Shown piece by piece: positions 40,904 to 53,760 of a DNA stretch of 64,000 nt. This DNA comes from Ectobius pallidus. Lineage: Eukaryota > Arthropoda > Insecta > Blattodea > Ectobiidae. Location: assembly GCA_964059195.1 (NCBI GenBank), contig CAXKWD010000007.1:25493023-25557022 (forward strand), written 5' to 3'. Under the pieces are notes generated by a model. The model made no database searches. It was not told where the DNA came from and worked only from the letters and a program-made list of their open reading frames with translations. Numbering within the stretch: the first letter of the stretch is position 1; each line of letters begins with the position of its first letter. Position numbers and translations under genes: made by a program.

Positions 40904-43900
40904 GTAAGAACACATTCTCTTCAACTATCAGGAAGTATAATGATGAAACGTTTTGGGTTAACCTTGTCAGCTGCACTTTTTAGACAAAGAAAATTACGAT
41001 ATTTTTTACTTATGAAATTAGCTTTATTTCGCGGCTTACTTTTGCCCGCAAAACATCTTAATATATCAAGATAGTATAATCTTGACATCAGAATGCATCA
41101 TTTTTATAATGCTTTTAATTTATATACATTTCAGTTTAATTTTTTTGTATCTGTCCTATAAGACGACCCCTGATTTTGGGGGCCTTTTTCATGATTGAAC
41201 TACCCTCTTATCTGCGGAAATATACAGTAGTTGTATCCTAGTTTCCGTACATATTAAATAATGCTGTATCAAATTGTGTTTTAAGTTTAATCATTTTGTT
41301 AAATTTTTTTTTTCAAAACAGCAAGGCACTTTCTTACGTTGAAATTCTATACTCTATTTGGCATTGTTTCCTACATTGAACAACTATAAGCTGTGGTGTT
41401 ATATGCTCTGCTGACATTTCTAGAGTAAGTAGTAAAATATTCTATGTGATTTTCATGCATATCCTGCTTTCCATTTTCAAGTAGGGGGTTAGTAATAGTT
41501 ATACCTGAATTCCCATCTGGATTCATCCGTTAGTTAACACTTTCTTCGTATAATGTGTTTTTCTCAGAATTTTTGTTTCTTCTCAATTAAAGTCGTCTTT
41601 AGAAGGAATTTCTATATCAGTCAGTTTTGCTGGTTGCAAGTGGAACACAATGGTGGAATGAAACTGGGCAAGCCGTGACTAAGGCTTTAGTTTCACCTAT
41701 GTTTCAACTCAGATTCTCCACCACTGAAAGCTCGTGCATTGTTCCTTCCGTGACCTCTGTAGAAAACTCATAGGCCTACTGCTTCGATAGTTAAAAATGT
41801 ACAATAGGATGCTATTGCATTACAATCCCTCACTTGCAAATAATTTTAACGAAATAGATGCTCTGTGTAATCTTAAGTCTAGGTTGGTTGCTGAACTAAG
41901 AAGCCTTTTATACTGTGATACTGTAGGTGAATTTTAGTAGTTAAAAAACACTTAATACAACATTAATTCATTTATTATTGTCTATAAAGCGTTTTGTACA
42001 CGATCAGATCTTCGTAAAATCCAATCACAAGATTTGTAAAGACTTTTCAACACTTGTAAAGTTTTTTGTCAAACAGTTTTAAAAGTCATGTAAGTTCTTT
42101 CGTTATTTTAAAATGAATTAGGTCGCATTACAAATAATCCAAGAGACGTCAAGTCTTTGAAGCAATTGACCAACGACATCGGAACTTCAAATCGCCTCAC
42201 CGTGATGTGTCGTCACGAACATACGGTATATCCATGGTGAAGAAGTACAAAGTATAAACAGACATGTTTGGACATAGGGATGCAATATTCAATCGTCCAG
42301 AATGTTCCGTCTCTCGTTCTATCCTTCTGCACTCTTACTTCTCGAAGAGCAATTTATTTGAAAGGAATGGCTATAGTTTCTTTTATAAACATTGAGTGAT
42401 AAGATTTGTACTAGATTACTCGATCAAGTTATGCCAATCAGAGGAGCTGGCACTATTACACTGCTTAGTATTTAGCAGTTTGAGATGATACGAGCCATGC
42501 CGTTGGTTGAAGTTTTCATTATTCCACTCGCATATGCCTTTAACTATTGCGGCCGGTATAGTAATCTACTTGACCTTATATTATGAGATTCAATGAAAGA
42601 TTCGTATATATTTATAATTTGACGGTAAAAGACGGATATTTCAGAATTTGAATCCAAGCCTAGAAAATATTATTTTCTCTGTTTTTGCCTTCTTCGATTA
42701 GTTGTGGGAGATATGCTACAAAAGAAGAAATAAAGTATTTGAGAAATGTATAGTCCACAGAAAGAAATATTAATTAACGTGTGAATCTAAAAGAAAATAC
42801 AGGCATAACGGTTATTAACTCCTTATTTGAAAATCGAGAGTGGGTTGTATGGAAATCACTTAAGATATTTACTACGGCCATCTTACTCTAGAAATAATCA
42901 GGAGAGCTTACCACTGCTTATAGTCGTTTACTGTAGGCAACAGTGCCTAAGAGCTTAATGGGCAGTACAGAATTTCATAACAATTTTCAATTTTATAATA
43001 TTGTTTTGGTTTCGAGAGCAGCAAATCAAACTGCATAATAAACAACCTGCATTTAAAAAAAAAAATCAATTCTGTTCGTGCTCATTTTAATATTATACTA
43101 AATTGAGTTCATTTTGCGTTTTTAAGTCCGTTCCTTTGAAATTAAAACGCCAAGAGAAGCTTCGAGTTCCATGCATGCCATCACGTGCCATCTATTGCAA
43201 AAGACGAGAACGACAAAAACTTACTAACAGCTGATTTTCAGGTCAGCCATCTCTCAATCTGAAAATCAGACGAATCTGATCAATCTCAAAACTTTAATTA
43301 TGGTCTAACAAAAACTCGTATGCACCTTGCCTATAAAGGTAATCGACACTCGTACGAAAATTACTCGTGCCTTAATAAATGTCGTTATAGGCTTCTTGCA
43401 TAATGTACTAGACTATGTAGTATATTTGTTGCTTTTCGTACAATGAATTGTTTATGTTTGGTATTTCGCTTCCTTACAAACAATTTCGAGCGTTGAAATT
43501 GTGTATATACTTCACCATTTTTCAATATTAGGCTTATAAGGGAATGATTATGAATTCAAAATACGTTTATATGCTTTCGATGCTTTCAGTATTAGCAGCT
43601 TGTACTGTTTCCTTAAACTTTCCTTTGTTTGACAAAGGTCTGAAGTAAGTCATTTTGAAATTTTAAAAGCTTGTTTTTTTTCGATAAAACTTCTGGCCTA
43701 AGGTACCTCAAACTTAGGACTTACTACGGGCACAGGTTGCCCTTCTTGTTAAGTTAATAAACTTGATCGTTTTTACGCCTTCTGTATGTTTAACTAAGAA
43801 GACTGTGTTGCGATCTCTTAAGTGAGTTTATAGAAGATCAAAGAGAAATTCACATAGCATTAACTCCACTAATAAACTGTTGTGTGTGTTATATTAGGAA

Positions 43901-45892
43901 ATTTTATACATGGACGACATTCGCGTTTCGGGAGTAACAATCCATGTAATGTAAATTATCGCGTCTTGCTGGTTTGAGTGGTAAAGAATGGAGGAATTGA
44001 GCTTGTGGAGAGCTTTCATATCCGGCTTGGGGGGTGAAAGCCTTGTTAGCAGCACCAGCCTTGTTTGCTATCACACTCAGATTCCCTTCTACTTTGCATA
44101 CATCTCACGCCATGGAATACATTTATCCAATACAATATATGATTGATAGAACAACTTGATTGTGTTCTGTATTACGTTTGACAGCACAAAAGTGAATGTT
44201 ATCACTGGTGTATTCATAGATTGTACATTGTACATGGAAAATCGGGGAGTGTTCAAAATGACGTATCTTCACTCTCCTCCTCAGTACGGTAAATAACTGT
44301 ACGAAATCCCAGCAGCTTTGAGAGAGACTTGTGTAGTTGTCTAGTACGTCTTTACTTTTAAATGACTACGCCCCCCAGAAGTTGCGGCTCTCCGTGACAG
44401 CACCGGCACCGGTCCGTTATCTAGTGCAGGGGTTGTCAACTTTCTTTATGTACGAGGGCCAGTATTTGATTAGTAGTCTTGACTTTCATGTAATTTTCTC
44501 CTAAAAGTATGGAGAAAAATAATGTATTAAAAACCAAATAAATTTTACTGATTTTGTAACAACAAAATTTTAAACTGTATATAGTACCAGTATGGTATAT
44601 TTTATGCCATTGTCTAAAGTATTTTTTACTTACTTTTTAACGATGCAGGCCATCTGATTATAACTAACTTTTAAACAATGCAAATATAAATAACATAATG
44701 AAAGTAGAAAAACATATGAAGGGTTGAGCGAAATTGAGTTATTAATCGTCAACAGTAGAAAAGAAAACAGCGCATATTTTGGTATAAGAACCAAGCAATG
44801 AAACGCCAATTATGAAAGAAATGCAGCTACGAAATCAGGCTATAATAACCAGGCAGCTCCAGAAGTCATCTGCTTTCTGAAACCTATGTGCCACCTAATG
44901 GTGATGAGTTTGAGGGTATAATCTCACAAAGTGTTTCTTCAAGTACACTTAAATACTTACTTTTGATGCACCTTATTACTATTTTGTTACATTAACAATT
45001 TTTTTTAATTGAATTAATTTTACCTATTCAAGGAAAGTGTATAGTTACAGAGCAGTGTATGAGAGAATGAACATTTCATTTATTGTTTCTCCTTCCTTCT
45101 GAAAAGTCTTCATATCGTTTGTTCATCCTTATTCGAGAAAGGTCTTCAATTATCTTACCTCCAGCGCTCTGGCAGGCCGCAGCGAGCAGTGATTGCGCTA
45201 ATGCAATGCGTGCGTATCCTCTTGTTCCAGCTGATCGGATAATTACAGCTAGACAGCTCGACATTCCACTTGACAACGCGATGTCGTAGGCAAAACTATG
45301 CCCGTCGGCAGCAGATCACAAAACTTTGGTGAGCTGTTTCTTCTCAACCACTCTACATGCAGGATTTTTCATCTTCTGGTTTTCACTCGTTGAATCTTTG
45401 AATTGTACAATTTATGAAGGATAAGTTACAGACCTTGGGAAGAGAGAACTTGATCAATCAGGAAATTATTGCTCATGTTAGAAGAGGGGTATGACTCGGA
45501 GCAGTTGAGTAGGTCCATGAAGAAATAAGCCTCTCAAATCTTGGTGGCGTAAGGCAATGGATTTGAATGGAAATTTATTTTGAAGAATATGATATTGCAA
45601 TGCAAGTATTGAGTAATTTCGTAATGTACGTGTATTTAAGACTAATATAATTTGAGAATAAGTGTAGCCCTATCATATTAGGCTACCCTGTAATTTATAT
45701 ATAGATATATATATATATATATATATTTTTTTTTTTTTCCAGCTGTGTTTATACTCCTTTTAGCTTCGAGGCTATATCAGGAGTTTGGGATCTGTGTCTG
45801 TACAGTAGGGTAGGCCATGGAACTATTGCTTGTCAGTTGTTTCTATTGTCGGTGTATTTTAATGTGGTAAATTTCAACTGATATTAATTTAA
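40904..45892. other. Long stretch without a supported gene; probably intron
   Basis: Mostly AT-rich unique-looking DNA after the splice donor. At 44427 CAGGGGTTGTCAACTTTC, followed by a GAGGGCCAG phrase, resembles a hAT terminus, but I did not find its partner. A higher-GC patch at about 45150-45290 has open frames on both strands with no recognised domain. An (AT)n tract lies at about 45700-45727. Confidence 0.45.
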
Positions 45893-46000
45893 ATGGATAT
45901 GATGCAGGATGAAATAGTGAGGATGATGGTATGTAAATATCCAATTCGGCATTTGCCTTTACGACTAGGGAAAGACGTTACCATCTCGGCCACCTCGCTC
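45893..46000 (-). mobile_element. tRNA-derived SINE, family H, internally deleted
   Basis: Minus strand: GAGGTGGCCGAGATGGTAAC followed by TCGTAAAGGCAAATGCCGAA and TATTTACATACCATCATCC. Compared with 61650-61830 it lacks the B box and the sequence between the two boxes. Confidence 0.6.
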
Positions 46001-46920
46001 GGTTCTGTAATACTTTTATTGTTGGTTGGTCTAAAAATAAATAATAAGTTATTAGACAGCCCCTGTACACACATTTAACTCTTTGTAACGTATTATAGAT
46101 TACAGATACCAATAATCAGTTTTCTGATGCAACTTACAACCATGAATTATATTCCTTACTTTGATAAACTAGCATCACATTCGTAGAAATTGTCCAGTTG
46201 ACACTCGTTCTCCGAATTTCGTTTTACATAACGTGTTTTGATAAGGATGAGTGCCATTTAGACATGTGTTTAGTTACCACAGTAGATATTAAATAGAAAG
46301 CAACAACCTTGACAGTATTTCTTTGTGCTGAAATCCTCTAATCTTATTTCCTCTCTCATAACACGTTTCTTCGTTTAAAATATAACGTCTACAGAAGATG
46401 CTAATTTTTTAATTAGAAGAAATCTGCTACTTCTGGGTAATGAAATATAATATCAGACTGAACTGATTGAGATCAAACTTGGCAGATATCGGCCAATAAA
46501 CTTTCTTTAATTGTTTTTCGCGTGAAATCTTTACATTAATACACTACCCGTGGTAGTTTGTCCGCAGCAGAGAATGCGATATGCCATGCCTGTTGCAGCT
46601 GTTCTACAATCAGGCTACTTGCCTATCATTCTTGCATGCCTGCTTTCTTGCTAAAGCAACATCGTTTCCATGAATAGATGGCCAGTAATAATTGAAATAT
46701 GGTTGAAGAGTGTTTTGTTATGAAATCAGGCATACACGGTGGCTTAAGAGCCAAGCCCTTAAAATAGGTTGAGAGAGCGGCAGCATTCCGCGTGCTCCTG
46801 CCCTGAGTATTTCAAGAGAGTTGTCATCTCTGCGACTGTAACCCGATCCTGATTTATTCATTAGTATAAATGGTCACCATACGGTACTCTACGGGCTTAC
46901 TGGTCAGTATAAGGCTTCGG
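46001..46920. other. Stretch without a supported gene
   Basis: No recognised gene or repeat. Confidence 0.4.
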
Positions 46921-46921
46921 G

Positions 46922-47716
46922 GGCTGTCACACTGGATCGAGCGACAGCGACCGACCGACCGACCGATATAACGAACCTATAGACAGCAGTGGTACCAGTC
47001 ACATAGCATCGATCGCCAGCGATCAACAACGAGCGAGAGGGATCAACTGGTCTGTGAAATCCACTGCCTTCTAGACTGTATTACTCGTGTTCGAGACGGC
47101 GGTGGTGAAATCAAACCTGTCCGTTTTCCAATCGACGGTCGATGGCAAATTGTGGCAGCACTCCGAAGCTTCGTACCCACTTGAATTTCAGAAGTGATGC
47201 GGGAAGATTTAACTTACACAATAATGTCGTTTTAGACTCACATTTGAATGAAATAGAATTGCACGAATCAATTATGGCATTAAAACGATATCTTCTTATG
47301 TAATTTAATTGTACAAATACAAATATACATCGAGTTTTAGCACCTAGCAGTGGGCGATCGAACTACAACAAACAACAAACCTTTTCGCTCGGCCGACTGT
47401 GAAGCTTGAAATAAACAGATGTAGCCTTAAATAATAGGCCTAATATTAAACCCTAATATTAAACCCTAATAATAAACCCTATAGTAGGCTATGATATTTT
47501 GCAGGAGAAAAGCAGACGTAGGCCTAATAAGGTAATATACTTTACCTCTAATATACAGTGTTGAGTAGACCTAGTAAAATCATATAGCTACATAACCTAT
47601 AATATTTCTGTTGATCGATGACGCTCGATGTTGTGTGACAAGGAACAGAAATGTAGTCGAGAGCTCTCGATGGCAGTCGGTTGGTCTTGATCGATCGAAG
47701 CTCAGTGTGACAGGCC
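46922..47716. mobile_element. Candidate MITE with GGCTGTCACACTG ends
   Basis: Left end GGCTGTCACACTG at 46922; right end CAGTGTGACAGGCC at 47703-47716. Outside are GCTTCGGG and GCTTCGAG, a 7-of-8 direct repeat, so an 8-bp duplication is likely. The interior near both ends is rich in GATCGATC and CGACCGAC motifs. Superfamily uncertain (hAT or Merlin-like). Confidence 0.6.
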
Positions 47717-47985
47717 GCTTCGAGACAGACTTCCTTTCCAATACAACTGTCGCATCATTAAAGCGGAGATAGGGAACAATATAAAATGAATAATACGTGA
47801 TATGCAGGATTAGGTTTTTAGGAGCGTATCTTTTTTCGAAGGACAAATTAGAGCTGCTTCGAAAGGAAATTCTGTATGAAACGTTGTCTCTGGTTGAGAA
47901 TGGATATATATGAGGCAATATTCTAGTCTCTTTTCCCTTTTTTAGAATATTTGTCCCATATTTCTCCACCGTACCCGAATCTCCC

Positions 47986-48640
47986 TTGGCCAATCATGTG
48001 GGTTTCTGCGTCGCGGCGGCGGCCACAGCCCTAACTCCCGAGCGATCGGGTGAAATATCGACGCCGCTAACGGTGTATTGATTCAAGTTCTCACGATTAC
48101 AGTTAAAATTACAATGACAATAACGTACCTCATCACAAGAGATGTTGGAAATGTACTCCTCTTGCATCCACACAATACTGGCACCTTTTTAGAACCTTTC
48201 CTTTACGCGCATAGGTGCAGCTTCCGATATAGAGTTCATTTCTCTTTCAGTTACGTAGATATTTCACCAGAGCTTGAAGTTGGATAATAAAGTGTATAGG
48301 TTAAACCTCCATACATTAGAAGAACTTACATACAATATCACAAGAGAAATTGACTCTATCTCGGAAGCTGAACTTATGCGTGTGAAATAATATTTCCTAA
48401 AAAGGTGCCATTGTTGTGTGGATGCAAGAGAAGGACATTTCCAACGTCTCTTGTGATGAGGTAAGAGGCTATTTTCACAGCAATTTTAACTGTAATCGTA
48501 AGAACCTGAATCATTACACCGTTAGCGGTTTTATGTGCGTAGATATTTCACCCGATCGCCCGGGAGTTAGAACTGTGGTCTCCGCGACGCAGAAACCCGC
48601 ACGATCGGCCAACTCTTACGAGAAACACACTGTATTTAAA
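47986..48640. mobile_element. Fold-back relic of the DUF4817-type transposon
   Basis: Arms 47986-48240 and about 48345-48640 are inverted copies, both ending in the terminal sequence seen at 241 and 1414 (GGGTTTCTGCGTCGCGG at the left). Each arm carries the end of the transposase gene. The left arm lacks the outermost ~25 bp. Same family as the element at 241-1414. Confidence 0.72.
48317..48466 (+). pseudogene. DUF4817-type transposase C-terminal remnant
   Basis: Plus strand reads LEELTYNITREIDSISEAEL, MRVK, stop, YFLKRCHCCVDAREGHFQRL. This fits the C-terminal end of DUF4817-type transposases, which finish with a Cys-rich motif and GGHFQHLL. A stop after MRVK disables it. A diverged minus-strand mirror lies at about 48130-48240. 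Confidence 0.65.
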
Positions 48641-49129
48641 ATAGCCAAAATGTGAAATAGGCCCTTCCTCCACAATTACACAATTTTGTAGTAACTCAGT
48701 GCATTGTAATGGTATTATTTATTTATTTATTTATTCTGCTACAATTAATCATTAGGTCTTATCTTCCATTCTACCAGACAGTAAAAAGATAGAGATCTTA
48801 CATAACCAAGAGAATATCCTCCACCTGTAAACTTGCTTGGTCTGCTACAGAATCCGCTGTCCAGCTACAGAGATCGAAATATCAAGCAATAATAGACAAT
48901 TACGTCATTGTCGTCTTTGTGGTGGAAACCTTTGGTCCCTGGTGCTCTGAAGCCAAAGCCTTAGTTAATGAATTGGGCAAACATTACTAACGATCCTCGC
49001 GCCATTGACTATCTGAGGCACCGCATAGGCATAGCGATCCAAAGGGGAAATGCCGCAAGCGTAATGTGTACGTTTTCCCATTATTCTTCATTAGAAGGAA
49101 TATTTTATTTCTGACTTAAGTATAGCAAC
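48641..49129. other. Stretch without a supported gene
   Basis: A (TATT)n run near 48716-48736; otherwise nothing recognised. Confidence 0.4.
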
Positions 49130-49435
49130 TCCGTGGCGCTACATCCCTGGAGGGACTAGGCCTACCACGCGACCGCTGCGTCATCTACCACAAGAAATGG
49201 CAGGTTTGGGGGCATGTGGTCAGCATGCCGACACCCACGGCCGTTAATGGTGGTGTTCGTGACCGGAGCCGTTACTTCTCTATCAAGTTGCTCCTCATTT
49301 TGAATCACGAGGCTGAGTGCACCCCTGCCAGACCTCCCTACCTCAGAAAAATCCGAGGAGGTACCGGGGATCGAACCCGGGCCGAGGGGTCTGTAGTCAG
49401 CGACGGTAATCACAAGACCACGCCGGTGGACTAAG
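49130..49435 (-). mobile_element. tRNA-derived SINE, family I
   Basis: The minus-strand head starts near 49432 (CCACCGGCGTGGTCTTGTGA) with box B GGTTCGATCC, then a body with GGTACCTCCTCGGATTTTTC and CACTCAGCCTCGTGATTC. Confidence 0.72.
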
Positions 49436-50524
49436 TATAGTAAAACCGTACAATAAAAGAATCAAACGTTACAATTTCAGAGCATACACTAGACAAGGAT
49501 ATAAAACAGGCATATGATACAAAATCATATAGTAAAAATATTAACTTTTACAATACGTTAATGATGTTATTAGAATTCAACCTAGAATAATTTCAGCCCC
49601 AGGAAATAAGTTTTTATCAATCTAGATTCTGATTTTTCGCGATTGTAAAACTATTCTACATAACTTATATTAAGAGTGATAAAGAAGTAGATGATAAGAA
49701 GTAGAGGTCAAACTGCAGTAGCAAGAAAGAGAAACACTTCTAGTAATTTATAAATTGTAACAAAATAAAATAGAAAGAGGCAAGGTAAATGTTTCGGAAG
49801 GATACGCTGATTACCTGAGCAAAATGCATAAAGGCCGGTACTCGGAGCTGGGTAATTTTAGAATGGTTACTTATTCCTATGTAGGATTAGCCTAGGTGAC
49901 CTAGATAAAGGAACTACACGCTGTAGAAATTAAGAGAAGTCTCGTGCTGGATGAAATACATTAAATGTTTTGACCTGACATTAAATCGCACTTCTCATGT
50001 TATCTAGCCAGCGCGTAGAGATGAAGCCATGGTAGCATGAACACATGTAATGGCGTCAAGACCAGGCTTGGCCAGCGTATCCTTAAAATCCCTGTATTCT
50101 CTTTCTCTCTTGTTTTAATATCATTGTAAAGCGCTGTCATCCAGCAAGAGTATTCATACAGTAGCCTGTTCTCAACATTACACCAAACCCTTGGTCATAA
50201 ATGTGTATGTTTGCATGTTATTGTAGAATTGCTATTTGCTGGAATCCTTCGATAGAACATAATTGCCTAGAGCTGCCATGCAAATCCGAATTTTCCTTCT
50301 TAGATCATTTACACAATTTTAAAAGAAAAATAGGCCTAGTGTTCGCGACCTGAAGTGTCGAAAGAAGTTTAAACTTAAAAAATAAAACAAAGGAACTAAT
50401 GTGTGCTATTGTTGTGCATAAATCTGGTGACAGAAATAAGATAAATATCTATAGATCTTAGGTTGCTATAGGTAGGTATTCCTCAGGTTCGCGAGCGACC
50501 TCTGCACAGCGGATTTGTTACCGG
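49436..50524. other. Stretch without a supported gene
   Basis: AT-rich; nothing recognised. Confidence 0.4.
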
Positions 50525-50692
50525 GGTGCGCCAGTCCCCTACCTACTTAAACCTAAGGACACACACCCAGTCCTTGAACCCGGGAAAGGAATTTTTCACT
50601 ACTGAAAAATCCCCAACCCGGCCGGGAATCGAACCCGGGCCGCCGGTGTGGAAGGCAAGCGTGCTACCGACTCACCCACGGCGGCGGACAAA
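50525..50692 (-). mobile_element. tRNA-derived SINE, family D, second copy
   Basis: Minus-strand counterpart of 24898-25075: GTGGGTGAGTCGGTAGCACG, box B GGTTCGATTCC, GGGGATTTTTCAGTAGTGAA. Confidence 0.8.
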
Positions 50693-51938
50693 ATTGCATT
50701 TTTTGTGTAAAACTATCGGGAAACGAATTGTGACTGAGCTAAGAGAAGACACATGGAAGAAGAGCATATGTACATTTCCAAGTGATGAAGGGATGAATTA
50801 GAATTGGGTAGTCGTTGTCGTTTGATTGTACCTTGGTACGGCTTGGCTTCTCTTAAATATTGACGTGACTGTTTATTTATATTAATGTGTAATAAGTGTT
50901 TATCACAGGGTCGGGTTGTTGGGTCGTATAGGCCTAAGTGCCACTGCACTACCTCTGTAGAAACCAGTCCATATTACCTCGGCAGCTAGCGGATGTCACT
51001 CGACTCCGCAGCCCCAGGTTCCAGAGATAGATGAAGTTTTGCTGTTAAATAATATAGACTACACAATGTTTATATGTGAACTCTGGTTTATTAAGTGCCA
51101 GAATGGTACTTTCTGAGATAGTGTGGAGGACGACAAAAATTTCTGTCCGTCTGCCTGTCTGTCCGCATTTTCACGAAACTTGGTATACGCATATATAACG
51201 TCCATGGGAAGAAATTGTCATTTACAAGAACAGAAACACATAATTAGGTATCTTATTTAATGTAAACACACTTAGAAAACTGATCTATTTATCCATCTTT
51301 GTACATGGCTTCATCGCATTAATATCTAATCTAATATAAGGAATGATTATATATGAAGGATGTAATTGAAAAATGTAACTATAAACCCTAACATACCGAA
51401 AGGTGAAATAAGGTTTTATAAAAATAGGAGATACAATAACAATAACAATAATAATAATAATAATAATAAGACTTCTAATTATGAATTATATAAATGTGAC
51501 TTATAATATTAAATATAAAATAACTTAAAATTTGTAACATAATTGAAACTGGGAAAAACAAATAATGAAGTAAAATGTGTGAATATAGGAATACAAATAT
51601 AAATCAACAAATACAAACATAAATCACAATTAAATCTGTATCGATGATTGAGAAGGGACGAAAAGAAGAAATAATTATTGTTAGTATTAATAAAATGTTT
51701 ATAAATCTGGTGCAAACTATTTAATTATAAGTTAATATTTCCTAATTTAAGCAGCAAAGCATAGGTCGGATTTGCAGAATCCAAGTTTACACCACCTGTT
51801 ATGAGTTTATCAAAGAAGCAACACATTCTAATAAGTGGAGAATTTTTGTGCAAAGAGAGTCTTTGACCTCTGAACCTCCTTCGGAGTTTTGCTCTGTCTC
51901 TGCGATATGTGACGGTATACGACTATGGGTATAATTAG
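50693..51938. other. Stretch without a supported gene, with a repeat fragment
   Basis: About 51150-51215 is an inverted relative of the fragment at 16441-16584. An (AAT)n/(AAC)n tract lies at about 51435-51468. No gene. Confidence 0.45.
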
Positions 51939-52590
51939 TAGACCTGGGATTTTAGGCTCTAAAAAAATTAGTTTTAGGCACCTAAAATAGGCTTTTAAAA
52001 CAAGTAAATAGGCTTTTAAAAGAGAAAATAGGCACTTAAAATATGCTTTAAAAATGTAAAATAGATAGAAAATATACTTTAAAATAATACAATCTACACT
52101 TAAACTGTAACATGGTCTTTTTTTAAATGCAAGAAACGTGGTATACATATTCTTAACAGAATTAACTGCAAAATTAGGCATCACGAATTATATTCACTTA
52201 AGCAGATGTTCTTTCACTGGTGACTTGACACAGTAATCCTTCCCCCTTAATCCTCCCCCTCCCCCGTCAGTCAGCATTCCTTTAGCGACAATTGTTTGGA
52301 ATAATCAAGTTTCTGTGAAAAACCCACCTTTGCTGTTCTGCTTTTCATTGAGGGATGCCCATTATAAGATTGTAAAAATTACAGAAGTTGAATTTTATTT
52401 TAAATGTACAAAATCGGCATTTTAGGCACTAAAATAGTAAAATAGGCTCTAAAGGTCCAAATAGGCATTTTAGGGCACCATAAAACTCCATAAATTTCAG
52501 TGATTTATCATGAAACTTCCACATATTTAAACATTTTCATGTTATTTCTTAAGAAACAAAATAGGCATTTGCCTTAAAATCCCAGGTCTA
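51939..52590. mobile_element. hAT-like MITE, 652 bp, with perfect 8-bp duplication
   Basis: Starts TAGACCTGGGATTTTAGG and ends CTTAAAATCCCAGGTCTA; ATAATTAG lies at 51931-51938 and 52591-52598. The interior near both ends is dense in AAATAGGC and TTTTAGGC motifs, about a dozen in all, likely subterminal transposase-binding repeats. Related ends occur near 62300-62380 (GCCTAAAAATCCGGGCCCTA). Confidence 0.9.
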
Positions 52591-52598
52591 ATAATTAG

Positions 52599-53594
52599 TT
52601 AACTGAATGTCCAGTTTTCCTGGCGTCTGTCAAAAGGATTTGCTGGTTAAATCGAATTTTTCTTAAAGAAAGCTGTAGCTTATCACGTCGTGTATTCTGA
52701 GGAGAGTCAGTATTGCGAGGCACGAAGTCTGTGTACAGCGTCACGTAGTCAAGCTTATTGACGAGCTGAGAAAGGCATGCAAATGCTGCAATTTAAGTGA
52801 GCTAAACTAGCGCATAATTAATTTGCAGTGTTTGACATAAATTTATAAGGGAATCTGTCCTCGCCACCTGCTACAGCTGTTCACAACACTGTCCTCCCAC
52901 ATTGTCTATGTCATACATGATTTGATCCAAATGCAATTTCCTCTCTGCATTATTAACACTGACTTTCGCTCGTGTCACTATACAATTCCATGCTTTATAT
53001 TTATAACCCTCCACGGACTCATACTAAAAACTATTAATCACTGTTTAAACCGCTTTCCTTTCTTTCTTTATTTTTAGCCTCCCTTTTATGGGAGTTTCTC
53101 GTCCATACAGGAGGGGACTTCTGTTATTGTATTGCAGAACAGGCTAGAACATTTATTTATATTTATTTATTGTCATCTTGTAGGTTCCCATAGAGATAAA
53201 ACAATAACAATGAGGACTTTTCACATTGGGTCACTTGTGATCGTACCGGATTTTGCAGTGAACACACCTGGGTCACTTGTGACGGTCACCGCTAGTATTG
53301 CAAATAGTAGCTACATGATAAAACAGTTTTTAATCGCTTTGACGGCAAGACAGCAAACAGAGAACTAGGGGTTCCTGCTCACTAATAGTCACTTCCAAGT
53401 TATTCAGTGTGCAAAGCAACGCTAGTTAGAAACAGAATTTAGATGAGTGACAGCTCCTTTCACTTCTGACATTTTCTATCAAGTGAAGCATAGGCTACGG
53501 CGCACCATCGTGGTTCGGCTTCCATGTAAAGCCTGGTACTGATTTTCTTAATATCCAGAACTTCAACATCCAGGATAAGGGCTCTATATAAGGT
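52599..53594. other. Stretch without a supported gene
   Basis: No recognised gene or repeat. The phrase TGGGTCACTTGTGA is repeated at 53228 and 53270. Confidence 0.4.
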
Positions 53595-53760
53595 GAGAAT
53601 ATCATAGGAGAAAAATTCCTCCGACACTGGGACTTGAACCCAGGACCTTTGGCTATTCGCGCCGGAGGAATTTTTCTCCTATAATATTCTCATGTAATGT
53701 CCAACAGAGATAATAATCTGTGGTTCATTAATACTTATATATATCTGTATAAGTTTCTTT
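53595..53760. mobile_element. Head-to-head fusion of two family-B SINE pieces
   Basis: A minus-strand SINE head (53609-53662) ends inside the anticodon stem (CGCGCC) and is joined directly to a plus-strand body (GGAGGAATTTTTCTCC). The two flanks form 29-bp inverted arms at 53595-53623 and 53663-53691 with one mismatch. Confidence 0.75.

Noticed and set aside
45076..45289. Possible minus-strand exon with a GTAAGA donor at about 45160
   Set aside because: Both strands are open, no domain is recognised and no convincing acceptor is present.
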